Below are positions 33,046 through 42,251 of a DNA stretch of 43,732 nt, piece by piece. The notes beneath the pieces were generated by a model. The model made no database searches, was not told the DNA's origin, and worked only from the letters and a program-made list of their open reading frames with translations. Location of the stretch: the NCBI GenBank assembly GCA_030754585.1, contig JASMAB010000003.1, forward strand, positions 1-43,732, given 5' to 3'. Each line of letters starts with the position of its first letter. Position 1 is the first letter of the stretch. The position numbers and the translations under genes are program-made. Origin of the DNA: Nitrososphaerales archaeon (GTDB lineage: Archaea; Thermoproteota; Nitrososphaeria; Nitrososphaerales; JACPRH01).

Positions 33046-33565
33046 TCACTTGATTCTTTGAAAGGCTGTTTGTATCTAAGACTAGATGAAAGACTGATAA
33101 GTCCTCATCAATTTTGAAGCCATACATTTTTCTATAGAAATCGATATTTTCAGAGTCTCGCTTCTTCACTATCTTCTCTGCTTCTTTATATGCAATTTTG
33201 TCACGGGAAGCCAATCTTTTAGACCTACTATTAGGTGATGCTTTCAACCATATTTTTACACCATTTGTTGAAAGCCATGGTGCAGTATAGCTGGTTACAA
33301 CTACTCCCCCTTCTCCAATTGAATTTACCAGTATTTTGTCCACCTCCAGATCAAACTGGTTAGACTTCTTACGATCTTCTAGAAATTTCATTCCGTTCTC
33401 GGTGTCCCACCAATCATCACCTGATGGTTGGTAGCCTTTTGAGATAGCCATTTCCTTCAAAATGTCTCCTCCACAGAGGTAATTCATACCATATTTTTCA
33501 GCGACTTTAATAGCTACCGTAGTTTTTCCTGAGGCCGCCATGCCTGAAATTATGAAGGACTTCAA
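33008..33565 (-). CDS. cmk: Cytidylate kinase, archaeal type
   Basis: 185 residues. P-loop ISGMAASGKTTVA (6-18), and the archaeal Cmk blocks LCGGDILKEMA and SRDKIAYKEAEKIVKKRDSEN, which hold the lid and nucleotide contacts. It phosphorylates CMP/dCMP. TTG start, 20 bases after the DUF106 gene. In many archaea L34e precedes and L14e follows cmk at this point; neither is here. Confidence 0.94.
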   Translation of the reverse strand: MKSFIISGMAASGKTTVAIKVAEKYGMNYLCGGDILKEMAISKGYQPSGDDWWDTENGMKFLEDRKKSNQFDLEVDKILVNSIGEGGVVVTSYTAPWLSTNGVKIWLKASPNSRSKRLASRDKIAYKEAEKIVKKRDSENIDFYRKMYGFKIDEDLSVFHLVLDTNSLSKNQVIEIVLKSSQYFI

Positions 33566-33585
33566 GTCTATTTTTCTCTGGTATT

Positions 33586-34098
33586 CTAGTCGGTCATTCC
33601 AGTACCGGTTATTTTAGAAATAATTCCATTAAAAGATATTGATGATAAGAAGTACCACCAGAAGAAGTTGAGTTCTACACTATAACTTATACCAAGGCTG
33701 GGAGGCGGAGTTAATAGTGGAACTGCAATAGGTGAATATGCCATAATGGTCTCGTACCCAAAGGCCCCTATTAATATCCACCAAACGCCGAAGAAAGGGA
33801 GCATAAAATACATAGAGGTCTTTAAATTTTGTGTCATCATCTTCATCTGCATCTCATTCATCTTTTTTTGTTTCTTCTTGAGCTTGGTTTCCTTTTCCTT
33901 ATCTTTACTCATCATTGCTTTTCGAAGATCTGTGTTGAATTCCCTTACTTCCTTCTGGATACGTTTAGTTTTCTCAATATCGGTAAACCGCTTTCTTACT
34001 AATGATGAGGCAAGATTAACAAACATAGCAAGACCCGCAATAATTAATGTAGCAATAGGTGGCTGAATTAAGAACGCAGGTACAAACGGTTCAAACAA
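33586..34098 (-). CDS. DUF106 membrane protein, archaeal YidC/Oxa1/EMC3-like insertase
   Basis: 170 residues. A first membrane helix (about 15-32), a long charged coiled-coil hairpin (about 45-88, KEKETKLKKKQKKMNEMQMK), then helices at about 95-113 and 145-165. This is the archaeal Oxa1-superfamily layout, proposed to insert short membrane proteins next to the ribosome. Its TTG start follows the adk stop codon with no gap, and SecY is two genes upstream, so the context is protein export. Confidence 0.9.
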   Translation of the reverse strand: MFEPFVPAFLIQPPIATLIIAGLAMFVNLASSLVRKRFTDIEKTKRIQKEVREFNTDLRKAMMSKDKEKETKLKKKQKKMNEMQMKMMTQNLKTSMYFMLPFFGVWWILIGAFGYETIMAYSPIAVPLLTPPPSLGISYSVELNFFWWYFLSSISFNGIISKITGTGMTD

Positions 34099-34677
34099 CT
34101 AATTCACCCCTAATGCTGTTGCAGCAATTAATGCAGCTTTATCTGCCTTTCCTTCTGTATTTTGAATATGCATTATTGTTGCACCTGTCATTACAGCCAG
34201 ACAACTCAACATATTTTTAGCTATCTCCAATTCTTCTAGAACTTCACTTTCTGTAATAGGGTCACGACTTCTGGACATATCTTTAAGTCGACGCTTGATA
34301 ATCTCTTCAGGTTTAGCTACAACTAAAAAAATATGTGTAGGTGAAAGTGTGGTCGCAACATCATATGGAACACCAGGCCAGAAACCATTATGTGTTTTAA
34401 TAAAAAGATGGGTATCAACTAGCAGAACTTCTGTCTTCATTTTCGATATCTTAATAGAAGCAGCTACCTGCAATTTTCTTTGCTGAGTAACTGGTAACTT
34501 TCGCATATCATCTCTATCTTTCACACCTATTTTTTCAGCTTCTTTCATCATAACGGAACCAAAAACAATATATTTAGTGCCTACACCTTTTTTATGTAAT
34601 ATCTTCGTGACTTTATCCACAATTGTAGTCTTTCCAACTCCAGGTATACCTACAATAACCACCTTCTTGGAATCCAT
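34099..34677 (-). CDS. adkA: Adenylate kinase, archaeal type
   Basis: 192 residues. P-loop VGIPGVGKTTIV (8-19), then VFGSVMMKEAEK and DRDDMRKLP, and LVDTHLFIKTHNGFWPGVP, all typical of archaeal AdkA rather than bacterial Adk. It interconverts AMP, ADP and ATP. It lies between secY and the DUF106 gene, as in the standard archaeal secY-adk order. Confidence 0.95.
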   Translation of the reverse strand: MDSKKVVIVGIPGVGKTTIVDKVTKILHKKGVGTKYIVFGSVMMKEAEKIGVKDRDDMRKLPVTQQRKLQVAASIKISKMKTEVLLVDTHLFIKTHNGFWPGVPYDVATTLSPTHIFLVVAKPEEIIKRRLKDMSRSRDPITESEVLEELEIAKNMLSCLAVMTGATIMHIQNTEGKADKAALIAATALGVN

Positions 34678-34740
34678 TGTTCAACAACACCTATTTGGAT
34701 ACCGTGAAGGTTGAATGATGTATCTAAAAAGTTTGCTTCT

Positions 34741-36153
34741 CTACGATTTACCTAACAAACTAGCTAAAGCTGGTGCTTGTGTTTCAAGTTGCTCCTTCAT
34801 TAATGTCTGGTAGTACTGCAGAGTGATACTAGTCATTAAAAGTAGGCCAATACCTGACCCAAATGTACCTAAAATATCAGATACAGATGCAAGGATTCCA
34901 ATAAATGCACCTCCTAAGATCGTGATTACAGGTATATATCGCGAAAGAATGGCTTGAACAGATGCACCAGAACGTCTGAATCCTCGTACTTGTACATCGG
35001 CACCAAGAAGATTTTTAGCTACATCCTTCGGAGAAAGACCTCCTATCTCAACCCATATTCTGGCAAACAATATCGACAGAACTACAAAGAAAAGTATGTA
35101 TCCAATAGCCCGAAGAGGATCTTGCATGGTAGTACCTATAGTTCCTGGCGAAGAAATATAGTACATTAAACCGCCAGTAGGGCCTCCTGCAGTATCCGTG
35201 GTATTGTAAGTAGCAAAGAAATTGAGAATAGAATTACTATTATCAGAATTAAATCTACTCCACGTCATTTGTGCCCAGAACATAAAATTTGCAGTTAATG
35301 CTGAAACGAGTATGACAGGTATGTTTGATACATATAGCAGTTTTATGGGGTATGTACCTTGGAATCCTCGATATTTTGTTGAAGTTATCGGTATCTCAAT
35401 CCTTATTCCCTCAACATATATGATTATGATGATAACCACTATTGTTATCATTAGCCCGAATAAACTAGGCAGATTATTAGGTCTAAATAGAACAAGATCC
35501 CAGGTCCCACGAATAGCTGAGTCTATAATGAATGGAATGATTCCCAATGGTCCTTCTCCGGTTGGAATGATGCTGAATAGATTCCACAAGACCTGCTGTG
35601 CAACACCAGCCATAATAAATAGACTTACTCCACTTCCTAAACCCCATCCCTTCTGAATAAGCTCATCAAGTAGAATAACAATAATACCGACAATAAATAA
35701 TTGGGTTAAAATAATGGTCATAGTCTGCAAAGTCAAATTCTGACCATATATCCCACTAAAAATGAATGCTGATGCCTCAACTAAGATTACGATAAGTGTC
35801 AAAATCTTGGTAGCCGACGAGAATAATGCCCTGTCCTCCGGTTTCTTGAAATCAAGCTTTATTATCTCGGAACCCTTCAACAACTGAAGAATAAGTCCTG
35901 CTGTAACTATAGGTCCGATACCTAATTCCATAAGGGTCCCACGTTGTGAAGCGAATATCACACGGCTAAACGCTAAAGGATCTTGACCTCCAGTCGCAAC
36001 ACCATATAGAGGAATCTGTGCCATTGTCAAGTAAACTATGAGTACTATACCTACCCACATGAGTTTCTCTTTAAAAGAGGGCTTTCTAGTTGGTTTAGGC
36101 ACTTCAGGTAGGATTGTTGCAATACTTTTAACCAATCTTCTGAAAGCGCTCAT
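34741..36153 (-). CDS. secY: Preprotein translocase channel subunit SecY
   Basis: 470 residues with ten predicted membrane helices. The N-terminal SecY block (PEVPKPTRKPSFKEKLMWV), the plug region after helix 1 (YGVATGGQDPLAF), GIGPIVTAGLILQLLKGS and the cytoplasmic loop preceding helix 7 (EGIRIEIPITSTKYRGF) are clear. It forms the export pore with SecE. ATG start eight bases after L15. Confidence 0.97.
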   Translation of the reverse strand: MSAFRRLVKSIATILPEVPKPTRKPSFKEKLMWVGIVLIVYLTMAQIPLYGVATGGQDPLAFSRVIFASQRGTLMELGIGPIVTAGLILQLLKGSEIIKLDFKKPEDRALFSSATKILTLIVILVEASAFIFSGIYGQNLTLQTMTIILTQLFIVGIIVILLDELIQKGWGLGSGVSLFIMAGVAQQVLWNLFSIIPTGEGPLGIIPFIIDSAIRGTWDLVLFRPNNLPSLFGLMITIVVIIIIIYVEGIRIEIPITSTKYRGFQGTYPIKLLYVSNIPVILVSALTANFMFWAQMTWSRFNSDNSNSILNFFATYNTTDTAGGPTGGLMYYISSPGTIGTTMQDPLRAIGYILFFVVLSILFARIWVEIGGLSPKDVAKNLLGADVQVRGFRRSGASVQAILSRYIPVITILGGAFIGILASVSDILGTFGSGIGLLLMTSITLQYYQTLMKEQLETQAPALASLLGKS

Positions 36154-36161
36154 TTAGTACT

Positions 36162-36581
36162 CTACCTTGACTCTATACTTCCGCCTGCTTCTTCTATCTT
36201 GGTCTTTGCATTACCAGAACACTCTGATACTATTATCTTAAATGATCCTTTCACTTGACCTTGACCTAACAGCTTATCATAACCCATCTTATCGAGATCA
36301 ATGACGTGTAACTTACCTTTGCCATTTGCTTGACTTGCTGCAAAATCGTCAAGTTGACCAATATTTATCCACTGTTTCGTGATCTTCTGATTAGGAGGCG
36401 TAAATCCCTTCGCTCCAAAATGATTAGGATCATACTTAACTGTCCAAGTCCATTTATGCTTGAGTAAACCTGCTTTTCCAGAACCACCTTTCATACCTGT
36501 GGACCTATGTTGTCCTACTTGTCCCCATCCATGAAATCTTGTTCCACGTTGTTTTCGAATTTTTCTTAGTCTAGTAGGCAT
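36162..36581 (-). CDS. rpl15: Large-subunit ribosomal protein L15 (uL15)
   Basis: 139 residues. MPTRLRKIRKQRGTRFHGWG with the glycine- and basic-rich loop RSTGMKGGSGKAG, and a C-terminal globular half ending in KTKIEEAGG, match archaeal uL15. It lies between L30 and SecY, the usual order. The 66-base gap before it shows nothing but AT-rich sequence. Confidence 0.96.
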   Translation of the reverse strand: MPTRLRKIRKQRGTRFHGWGQVGQHRSTGMKGGSGKAGLLKHKWTWTVKYDPNHFGAKGFTPPNQKITKQWINIGQLDDFAASQANGKGKLHVIDLDKMGYDKLLGQGQVKGSFKIIVSECSGNAKTKIEEAGGSIESR

Positions 36582-36647
36582 GTTTTATCCCTTTTATTCT
36601 CGCGTATGATTCTTGTATTAAGTCATTTCGGTCTAAACATATTGGAA

Positions 36648-37112
36648 CTAGAGCATCCTCTCAACTATCTTGGGTAGATCTGGATTTGCCCCCAAAATAC
36701 CACCTTGATTATAGTTTCTCCGTATTGATCTCTTAAACCCCCCTCTTGGAGGCGATAGAGCAAAAGACGGTTTTACTCCTTTAAGTTTCTGGAGGATTAC
36801 TTTTGACTGTGATATATCTTTGACAAGATTATCCAGATTCTCATATCCTAACTTACTTAGATCTTCTTGTTGAAGAGGTTTCCACCCATCTTTTCTTCCT
36901 CTCTTTTCCAGCAACTTCTTTATAATCGGAGTTGTCGCCACACACCACGAAACTTGATCTTTTGCTTTTTGGAGCATTCCTTTATATGATGAAGTCTCTG
37001 GTACTATAGTAGCACGAAATTTCTTCTCCAAATTTAGGCTTTTCAATGTGTCTTTAACTTGTGTAGATGTACTGACCATACCACGCATATTAACAATCAA
37101 TAAACTCTTCAC
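36648..37112 (-). CDS. rpl30: Large-subunit ribosomal protein L30 (uL30)
   Basis: 154 residues from GTG at 37112. KSLLIVNMRGMVSTSTQVKDTL is the uL30 fold's first strand-helix and LLEKRGRKDGWKPL follows. An in-frame TTG at 37133 inside the S5 gene would add seven residues, but family members begin just before the first strand, and GAGTGAT about nine bases before the GTG can serve as ribosome site. Confidence 0.94.
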   Translation of the reverse strand: MKSLLIVNMRGMVSTSTQVKDTLKSLNLEKKFRATIVPETSSYKGMLQKAKDQVSWCVATTPIIKKLLEKRGRKDGWKPLQQEDLSKLGYENLDNLVKDISQSKVILQKLKGVKPSFALSPPRGGFKRSIRRNYNQGGILGANPDLPKIVERML

Positions 37113-37122
37113 TAATTTAATA

Positions 37123-37755
37123 TCACTCCTCAATTATGCTTAGCCCATGAACCTTCTTTAATGCATCGTATACCGCATATGCAACTGACGAAGATGTACT
37201 TGTAGAACCAAATGTTCTAGTCCACGCGTCTTCTATACCTGCTAGTGTAAGGAGATTTTTTATTGTTTCACCAGCAACTAAACCGAGTCCTCGAGGACCT
37301 GGAATTAACTCAACCCTTACGCTTCCTCCCTTCCCCCTTACTTTGAATGGTGTGGAGTGCGCCCTCCCACACTTACACTCCCAACTTCCACAACCAATCT
37401 TTATGGGGATTAAGTTTAGTAGAGCATTATTTGTACCCTTCTCAATTGCAGTTCTCATTTGAGAAGCTTTTCCACGCCCAATGCCAAACCACCCATCTCC
37501 ATCACCAACTGCCACAATAGATACAAATCTAGTCATCTCGCCAGCGTCAGTCTGTTTTTGAACTATTCCTGCATCTACAACCTCACTTTTTATCTCAGGA
37601 AGTAAGGTTTGCACAATCTCTGCTTCCTTGATCTTCCAACCATTCTCAAAAATTTCATTCATTGAGGTAACTTTACCTGAAGATACAAGAAGTCCAAGCT
37701 TTGTCTTGGGGTTCCATAATTTCAAAGGATCTTCTTCATTTTTGGATTTACGCAT
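37123..37755 (-). CDS. rps5: Small-subunit ribosomal protein S5 (uS5)
   Basis: 210 residues. The double-stranded RNA-binding-like domain (RFVSIVAVGDGDGWFGIGRG) and C-terminal part (GPRGLGLVAGETIKNLLTLAG) are conserved. A CGSWECKCGR segment has two or three cysteines found in other archaeal S5. The ATG at 37755 shares one base with the L18 stop (TGATG), so the genes are coupled. Confidence 0.96.
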   Translation of the reverse strand: MRKSKNEEDPLKLWNPKTKLGLLVSSGKVTSMNEIFENGWKIKEAEIVQTLLPEIKSEVVDAGIVQKQTDAGEMTRFVSIVAVGDGDGWFGIGRGKASQMRTAIEKGTNNALLNLIPIKIGCGSWECKCGRAHSTPFKVRGKGGSVRVELIPGPRGLGLVAGETIKNLLTLAGIEDAWTRTFGSTSTSSSVAYAVYDALKKVHGLSIIEE

Positions 37756-38360
37756 CAAATCTTTTTTGCACCATATTTCTCTAGAATCTTCTTTTTTACA
37801 TCCTCAAAATGTTTTGGATATTCTTCTGGCTTGAATCCGTGTTCTATTCTTTTTGAGAACATTCGTTTGTACTTCTCTTTGTCAATCTTCAAAAGAGACT
37901 GGGCATACATCGAAATATGCTGCCCACTAATTCGCTCTTTAGATGGCATAGTTTTGGTATCTTCTGAAATCTCCAAACCACTATCTATGACTCCCTTCAA
38001 TACTGCTGAAATCCGTGAGCCATGTATATATCGTCTCAATCCAATATATGTCACACACTTCTTAATACCAAGATTTGAGGCTTTTAATCCCACTGTTAGC
38101 CCGGTTAAATATGCTGCAGGCAGACTAGTGCCAGAACCATTCCAGCCTAGTTTATAGAGTTCGTGAACGTAAGCTGAAGTAAGTACACGATCTCCTTGTG
38201 GGGTCGCTTTTAAAATCTGAACACTAATATTTTTACTGGTTATTCTAGGTGATATGAATGTGGTTTTACTCATAAGTACTGTTTTCCTTTTTTTATAATC
38301 TGTTTTTCCTTCTCTTCTCCTTCTGAGAATATAGATATGTTTAGTTTTAACCATCGCCAT
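37755..38360 (-). CDS. rpl18: Large-subunit ribosomal protein L18 (uL18)
   Basis: 201 residues. RRRREGKTDYKKRK at the N-terminus, VQILKATPQGDRVLTSAYVHEL, and LTGLTVGLKASNLGI place it as archaeal uL18, which binds 5S rRNA. ATG at 38360 has GTGA four bases upstream; a second ATG at 38354 (MVKTKH) is possible. It follows L19e closely. Confidence 0.95.
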   Translation of the reverse strand: MAMVKTKHIYILRRRREGKTDYKKRKTVLMSKTTFISPRITSKNISVQILKATPQGDRVLTSAYVHELYKLGWNGSGTSLPAAYLTGLTVGLKASNLGIKKCVTYIGLRRYIHGSRISAVLKGVIDSGLEISEDTKTMPSKERISGQHISMYAQSLLKIDKEKYKRMFSKRIEHGFKPEEYPKHFEDVKKKILEKYGAKKI

Positions 38361-38364
38361 CAAT

Positions 38365-38802
38365 TCACTTTTTATATTGCTTAAGAATGCTCTCTAAGTG
38401 TTTTAATGACCTTATATGCCCACCTTTTATCTGTCGGTACATTTCATTAAAGATTTTCCCACTTATCTCGCCTCTGTCTCTCCGAACCTTTAGTCGTCCT
38501 CTGAGAGATCTAACCTTATTAATCCAAATGGACTTCTTTCCACGCCTAGCACCTTTTGCGCCTTCCTTGGAACCGGCACCTACACCTCTCTTCTTAATCT
38601 TGATTCTCATTTTTCGAGCACGACCACGTGAAATACCCTTCTTAGGTTTCACGGAGATTACTCCGCTACTGGCCAATCCACGGATAGATTCTCTTGTGAT
38701 AGCATCGAAGATATCGTCAGTGGATTCGGGATCAAACTTCACTCTTTTTTTACCAACCTTTAGAACATCTGCAGCCATTCTCTTTTTTACTGATAAATTC
38801 AT
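38365..38802 (-). CDS. rpl19e: Large-subunit ribosomal protein L19e (eL19)
   Basis: 145 residues from ATG at 38802: MNLSVKKRMAADVLKVGKKR, then GRARKMRIKIKKRG and the basic C-terminal helix region. The frame is open 17 codons further up, but the family starts here and GGAGG stands nine bases before this ATG. It follows L32e in the standard archaeal order. Confidence 0.96.
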   Translation of the reverse strand: MNLSVKKRMAADVLKVGKKRVKFDPESTDDIFDAITRESIRGLASSGVISVKPKKGISRGRARKMRIKIKKRGVGAGSKEGAKGARRGKKSIWINKVRSLRGRLKVRRDRGEISGKIFNEMYRQIKGGHIRSLKHLESILKQYKK

Positions 38803-38819
38803 ATTCTGGTTCCTCCAAT

Positions 38820-39404
38820 TTACTCTTTTGATGATAATACCCTTAAGCCACAACGATTCAAGATTTTTAGACCAAGTTCATTCGCTCGATCAACTATTTC
38901 ACTTCTTTTTCTTGCACCAAGGCCAGAAGATAGTCTAACTGCATCAGTCTCAGGATTCAATCTTTCAAGATCTTCCTTAGTGAAAACTAGAATATCATTG
39001 AACCCTGATGGGTGTAATCCCCTAGCTTTAATTGGCCCGCGATAGCCTATTTTTACCAGATTTGGCCAACCCCTCTTTCTCAGACGCATTCTACTGTCTG
39101 TACCTTTGGGTTTTCTCCAAGAATCTCCTACCCTAGAGTACCGCCAACTTTCTTGGCGCAGAAACTTTGGTCTATTCTGACGAACTTTGGTTCGAAGCTT
39201 TAGTAACTCCTTTGCCTCTTCTGTTATCAATGTAGATCCAAAAGGTTTCTTTTTATCTTTATTTCCTACCTTTGTTACTTTCTTTTCAGTTTTAGGAGCT
39301 TTTCCATTCCCATTTATGATTTTAGGCTTTTTGGCCTTAGATTTGGATAATGGTTTTGCGGTAGACTCTTGCTTGGATTTAGAACTAGTCTCTGCTTTTC
39401 TCAT
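38820..39404 (-). CDS. rpl32e: Large-subunit ribosomal protein L32e (eL32) with lysine-rich N-terminal extension
   Basis: 194 residues. The L32e core is in the second half: FLRQESWRYSRVGDSWRKPKG, GYRGPIKARGLHPSGFNDI, and the final VDRANELGLKI. Residues 1 to about 60 are a low-complexity Lys/Ser/Thr tail likely lying on rRNA. The ATG at 39404 has GGAG nine bases upstream and overlaps the L6 end by 20 bases; the frame runs further up inside L6 but with no conserved sequence. Confidence 0.94.
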   Translation of the reverse strand: MRKAETSSKSKQESTAKPLSKSKAKKPKIINGNGKAPKTEKKVTKVGNKDKKKPFGSTLITEEAKELLKLRTKVRQNRPKFLRQESWRYSRVGDSWRKPKGTDSRMRLRKRGWPNLVKIGYRGPIKARGLHPSGFNDILVFTKEDLERLNPETDAVRLSSGLGARKRSEIVDRANELGLKILNRCGLRVLSSKE

Positions 39405-39939
39405 ATATGTACACTCCATCCAAAAATACTCTTTGATCTTTCCTCTTAACAGTAGTTGCTTGTTCAATATTAGCAGCGGTCTGTCCAACATCATCTAGTG
39501 AAATTCCTCTAACGATTACATCATCTTCCTGAACCTCTAATTTACAATCTCCAACTATCTTGGAAATTCTTGGTGCTCTCTCACCATAAAAATTCTCTAC
39601 ATGAACTTCTTTTCCCTTAATCTTTACAGTGATCGGGAAATGTGCATAGGCTACTTTCAATTTGTATGTAAATCCTTTAGTTACACCATTTATCATATTT
39701 CTGATTAATGATCTAGATGTATTAGTAATAGACCTATTTCTTTTTCTCGAGCTGAAAGGAGTTATTGTGATGATTTTACCTACCAGAGATATATTGGATC
39801 TAATCTTACTGAAATCACGCTTAATTTCTCCTAAAGGACCTTTTAAATAAAGAATATTATCACTAAATCTCACTTCTATTCCTTCAGGTACTTCAAAAAT
39901 TAGTTGCATCTGCTCCTCTTTTTTTATTTCAGTAGACAT
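39385..39939 (-). CDS. rpl6: Large-subunit ribosomal protein L6 (uL6)
   Basis: 184 residues. The two related L6 domains are seen: IFEVPEGIEVRFSDNILYLKGPLG first, and FYGERAPRISKIVGDCKLEV, with GISLDDVGQTAANIEQATT, second. The ATG at 39939 has GGGAGG ten bases upstream and lies inside the end of S8 (11-base overlap); an earlier in-frame TTG is less likely. Confidence 0.96.
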   Translation of the reverse strand: MSTEIKKEEQMQLIFEVPEGIEVRFSDNILYLKGPLGEIKRDFSKIRSNISLVGKIITITPFSSRKRNRSITNTSRSLIRNMINGVTKGFTYKLKVAYAHFPITVKIKGKEVHVENFYGERAPRISKIVGDCKLEVQEDDVIVRGISLDDVGQTAANIEQATTVKRKDQRVFLDGVYIYEKSRD

Positions 39940-40321
39940 AACCAAGTAACCTCCCTCCCATATCAGTACTTAGAGCTTCCGTGTGAGACATAACTCCTGC
40001 AGGAGTTGAAACTATCAGTATGCCTACGCCAACAGCAGGTAGACGCCGTCTCTCCCAATTGCTGAATCCATCCTTTCTAACTGCAAATCTTGGCGAAATT
40101 ACGCCACATTTGTTTATTCTGCCAAGGAGCTGTACTCGTAGCTTTCCAAATAAACCATCATCAATAAATTCAAATTCGCCTATATACTTGTGTTTCTGCA
40201 TTGTCCTAAGAACTTCACTTGCAAGCTTAGATGTTGGTATAATTAGGCACTCCTTCTTGTTCCTAATTTCATTGTTGTATATCGTTGAAAAAAGATTGGG
40301 TAATACTTGATTTGCTGGCAT
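39929..40321 (-). CDS. rps8: Small-subunit ribosomal protein S8 (uS8)
   Basis: 130 residues. LFSTIYNNEIRNKKECLIIP, LLGRINKCGVISPRFAV and the C-terminal STPAGVMSHTEAL motif (STxxGVMxHxEA) are diagnostic. It binds the central domain of 16S rRNA. It follows S14 by 11 bases. Confidence 0.97.
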   Translation of the reverse strand: MPANQVLPNLFSTIYNNEIRNKKECLIIPTSKLASEVLRTMQKHKYIGEFEFIDDGLFGKLRVQLLGRINKCGVISPRFAVRKDGFSNWERRRLPAVGVGILIVSTPAGVMSHTEALSTDMGGRLLGYVY

Positions 40322-40332
40322 TCATTTTGCAC

Positions 40333-40497
40333 CTAGCTATATTTAACGAACCCTATCCTAGAAGCAACTTCCCTAAAGCACTGTCTACAAAGCATAAGAT
40401 TATACTTCTGAATTACTGTTGAATAATTTCCACATCTTGTACAGATTCTTGAACCCTTACCATACTTTCTTGGTTTTCCATGTCTATCTTTTACCAT
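40333..40497 (-). CDS. rps14: Small-subunit ribosomal protein S14, zinc-binding (uS14)
   Basis: 54 residues (ATG at 40497-40495, TAG at 40335-40333). It reads [19 protein letters not shown] and continues with two CxxC knuckles, C19/C22 and C37/C40, then [14 protein letters not shown], which is the zinc-type S14 of archaea. It fills the L5-S14-S8 position exactly. It starts two bases after the L5 stop. Confidence 0.97.
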   Translation of the reverse strand: MVKDRHGKPRKYGKGSRICTRCGNYSTVIQKYNLMLCRQCFREVASRIGFVKYS

Positions 40498-40499
40498 TT

Positions 40500-41138
40500 C
40501 TATGAAACTCCTATTTTTAAGTTCGTCTTAAAATAATTAATAGCATCATCTGGAGTGACTTTGTGGTTGCTTCCAACTCTTGAACTGGCTCTTTTTCTCT
40601 TCATCACTCTAGTTCCTGGTCTTTCTAGAACTACTGATATATCCATCCCAAATATTCCAATTGTAGGATCATACTTTACACCAGGTATTTCTATATGTTC
40701 TCTGATTCCAAAAGAGTAGTTTCCTGTTCTGTCAAAAGAGCTCTTGTTTACCTGATTATTTTTTGCTTCCAGAAGACGTTTTAATACATCGAATGCGTTT
40801 TTTCCTCTTAAGGTGACGGTAACACCAATAGGTTCTCCCTTATGTATACCAAATTCTTTAACTGTCTTTTCAGCATTTCTGGAGCTTGGGTTACACCCTG
40901 TAAGATCTTGAAGTAAACTCTTGGCACGCTCAATAATTTCTCCAGATTGCCCCACTCCAATATTCAAGACTACTTTAGCAATCTTAATAATTCGCATTGG
41001 ATTCTCTTTATTCGTTTTTTTTGCCTTAGAAAGTTTCTTTTCAATTACCTTTTTCATGATAGGTTTAACTCCTTTTTTTTCTTTAGATTCATTTCTTGAT
41101 TGCTTTCTAATTTTTAATTCAGATAATTTAGTACTCAA
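40500..41138 (-). CDS. rpl5: Large-subunit ribosomal protein L5 (uL5) with basic N-terminal extension
   Basis: 212 residues. The L5 body begins near residue 47 with [42 protein letters not shown] and [16 protein letters not shown] follow. The preceding about 45 residues are Lys/Ser/Glu-rich and not found in most L5. An internal ATG (MRIIKIAK, residue 48) would give the usual length, but it has no clear ribosome site, and the TTG at 41138 lies just after the S4e stop. It binds 5S rRNA. Confidence 0.93.
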   Translation of the reverse strand: MSTKLSELKIRKQSRNESKEKKGVKPIMKKVIEKKLSKAKKTNKENPMRIIKIAKVVLNIGVGQSGEIIERAKSLLQDLTGCNPSSRNAEKTVKEFGIHKGEPIGVTVTLRGKNAFDVLKRLLEAKNNQVNKSSFDRTGNYSFGIREHIEIPGVKYDPTIGIFGMDISVVLERPGTRVMKRKRASSRVGSNHKVTPDDAINYFKTNLKIGVS

Positions 41139-41141
41139 AAC

Positions 41142-41882
41142 TTATTCGTCTCCTACTAATGTTATCCATGGCTTATCATCGCCTACAGCAATTATCATGT
41201 CAGCTGGTAGTTCGGCTATAACTCCTTCAATTTCTAAATCGACCATTTTGCGACGAGTGATTGTTCCAGGTCTTATCTCTTTGATTTGCCCTATTTTACC
41301 TACACGTTTACCTTTCACCACAAGAGCAAGAACGCCCTTTTTTAACACAACCACTCTTTTGATATTCTGAGAGGGAATTTCTAAAAGGCACACATCACCG
41401 GGACTTAGATCCGTTTCACTCTCTGCTAAGATAGATCTTCCATCATGAAAACCATATTGAATTTTATCCTTATGTACTGTTGCTTTTCTTTGAACTTTAC
41501 AGAGCTTTTGATTATTTTCAGAATCCGGTATTCTTATTGGTGCCAAAACAGATCCCTTTATTGGTACCATCCTGTAGCTTTTCTCCAATAATGGTATCTG
41601 CAAAACATCCATAAGACCTACAGGAAAGTTTGGATCTTTTCTTACGACTCCATCAACCATTATTTTTCCATCTCTTATTATGTTTGATGCTTCACGAAAA
41701 GTATTTACTATCTTTAAAACATCCCGAATCAAGACTGTGAGCGGATAACTTTCCTCTATACCGTGGGGTCCTGGAGATGCAGTGACTGTAAATCGTTTTT
41801 CTTTCCTTTTAATAACCCAGAAGCTAGGCGCCTTAGATCTCTTCGTTTGTTTATCTTCTCCTTTTCTCCCCATTTTTATCAT
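41142..41882 (-). CDS. rps4e: Small-subunit ribosomal protein S4e (eS4)
   Basis: 246 residues. RSKAPSFWVIKRKEKRFTV, an S4-type RNA-binding stretch (NIIRDGKIMVDGVVRKDPNF) and a C-terminal KOW segment (KGKRVGKIGQIKEI) give the archaeal S4e architecture. GGAG lies four bases before the ATG at 41882; an in-frame ATG three codons on (MGRKG) is an alternative. Confidence 0.96.
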   Translation of the reverse strand: MIKMGRKGEDKQTKRSKAPSFWVIKRKEKRFTVTASPGPHGIEESYPLTVLIRDVLKIVNTFREASNIIRDGKIMVDGVVRKDPNFPVGLMDVLQIPLLEKSYRMVPIKGSVLAPIRIPDSENNQKLCKVQRKATVHKDKIQYGFHDGRSILAESETDLSPGDVCLLEIPSQNIKRVVVLKKGVLALVVKGKRVGKIGQIKEIRPGTITRRKMVDLEIEGVIAELPADMIIAVGDDKPWITLVGDE

Positions 41883-42236
41883 TTAACTCCTTTTCTTTTC
41901 TAGTTTCTTTCTTCGCCAACTATCATCCATATTTAAACTGGTCACTATGACATTTGAAGCATGAATTTTAATTGGTACAGTTCCTCCAGCTATCTTTTCA
42001 TGCGTTACCCCATCCACATTTATTTTTCCATCCTCCACAAAGACCTTAGTTATTTTTCCTTCTACTCCTTTATATTCCCCACGAAGAACCTTAACACTAT
42101 CACTCTTACGAATTCTAATGGATCTAACTTTATACTTCTCACGAAGATCAGTCGAAAGAGATGCACCAACCATTGATGATTTTACATGCTTTGGTGCGTC
42201 ATACATACGTTTTCTTTCTTTACTTGGATGTGTCAT
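41883..42236 (-). CDS. rpl24: Large-subunit ribosomal protein L24 (uL24)
   Basis: 117 residues. VGASLSTDLREKYKVRSIRI followed by the KOW motif (VLRGEYKGVEGKITKVF) is archaeal uL24, an early assembly protein near the exit tunnel. It abuts S4e with no gap. Confidence 0.96.
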   Translation of the reverse strand: MTHPSKERKRMYDAPKHVKSSMVGASLSTDLREKYKVRSIRIRKSDSVKVLRGEYKGVEGKITKVFVEDGKINVDGVTHEKIAGGTVPIKIHASNVIVTSLNMDDSWRRKKLEKKRS

Positions 42237-42251
42237 ATCTTATTGGTTCTC

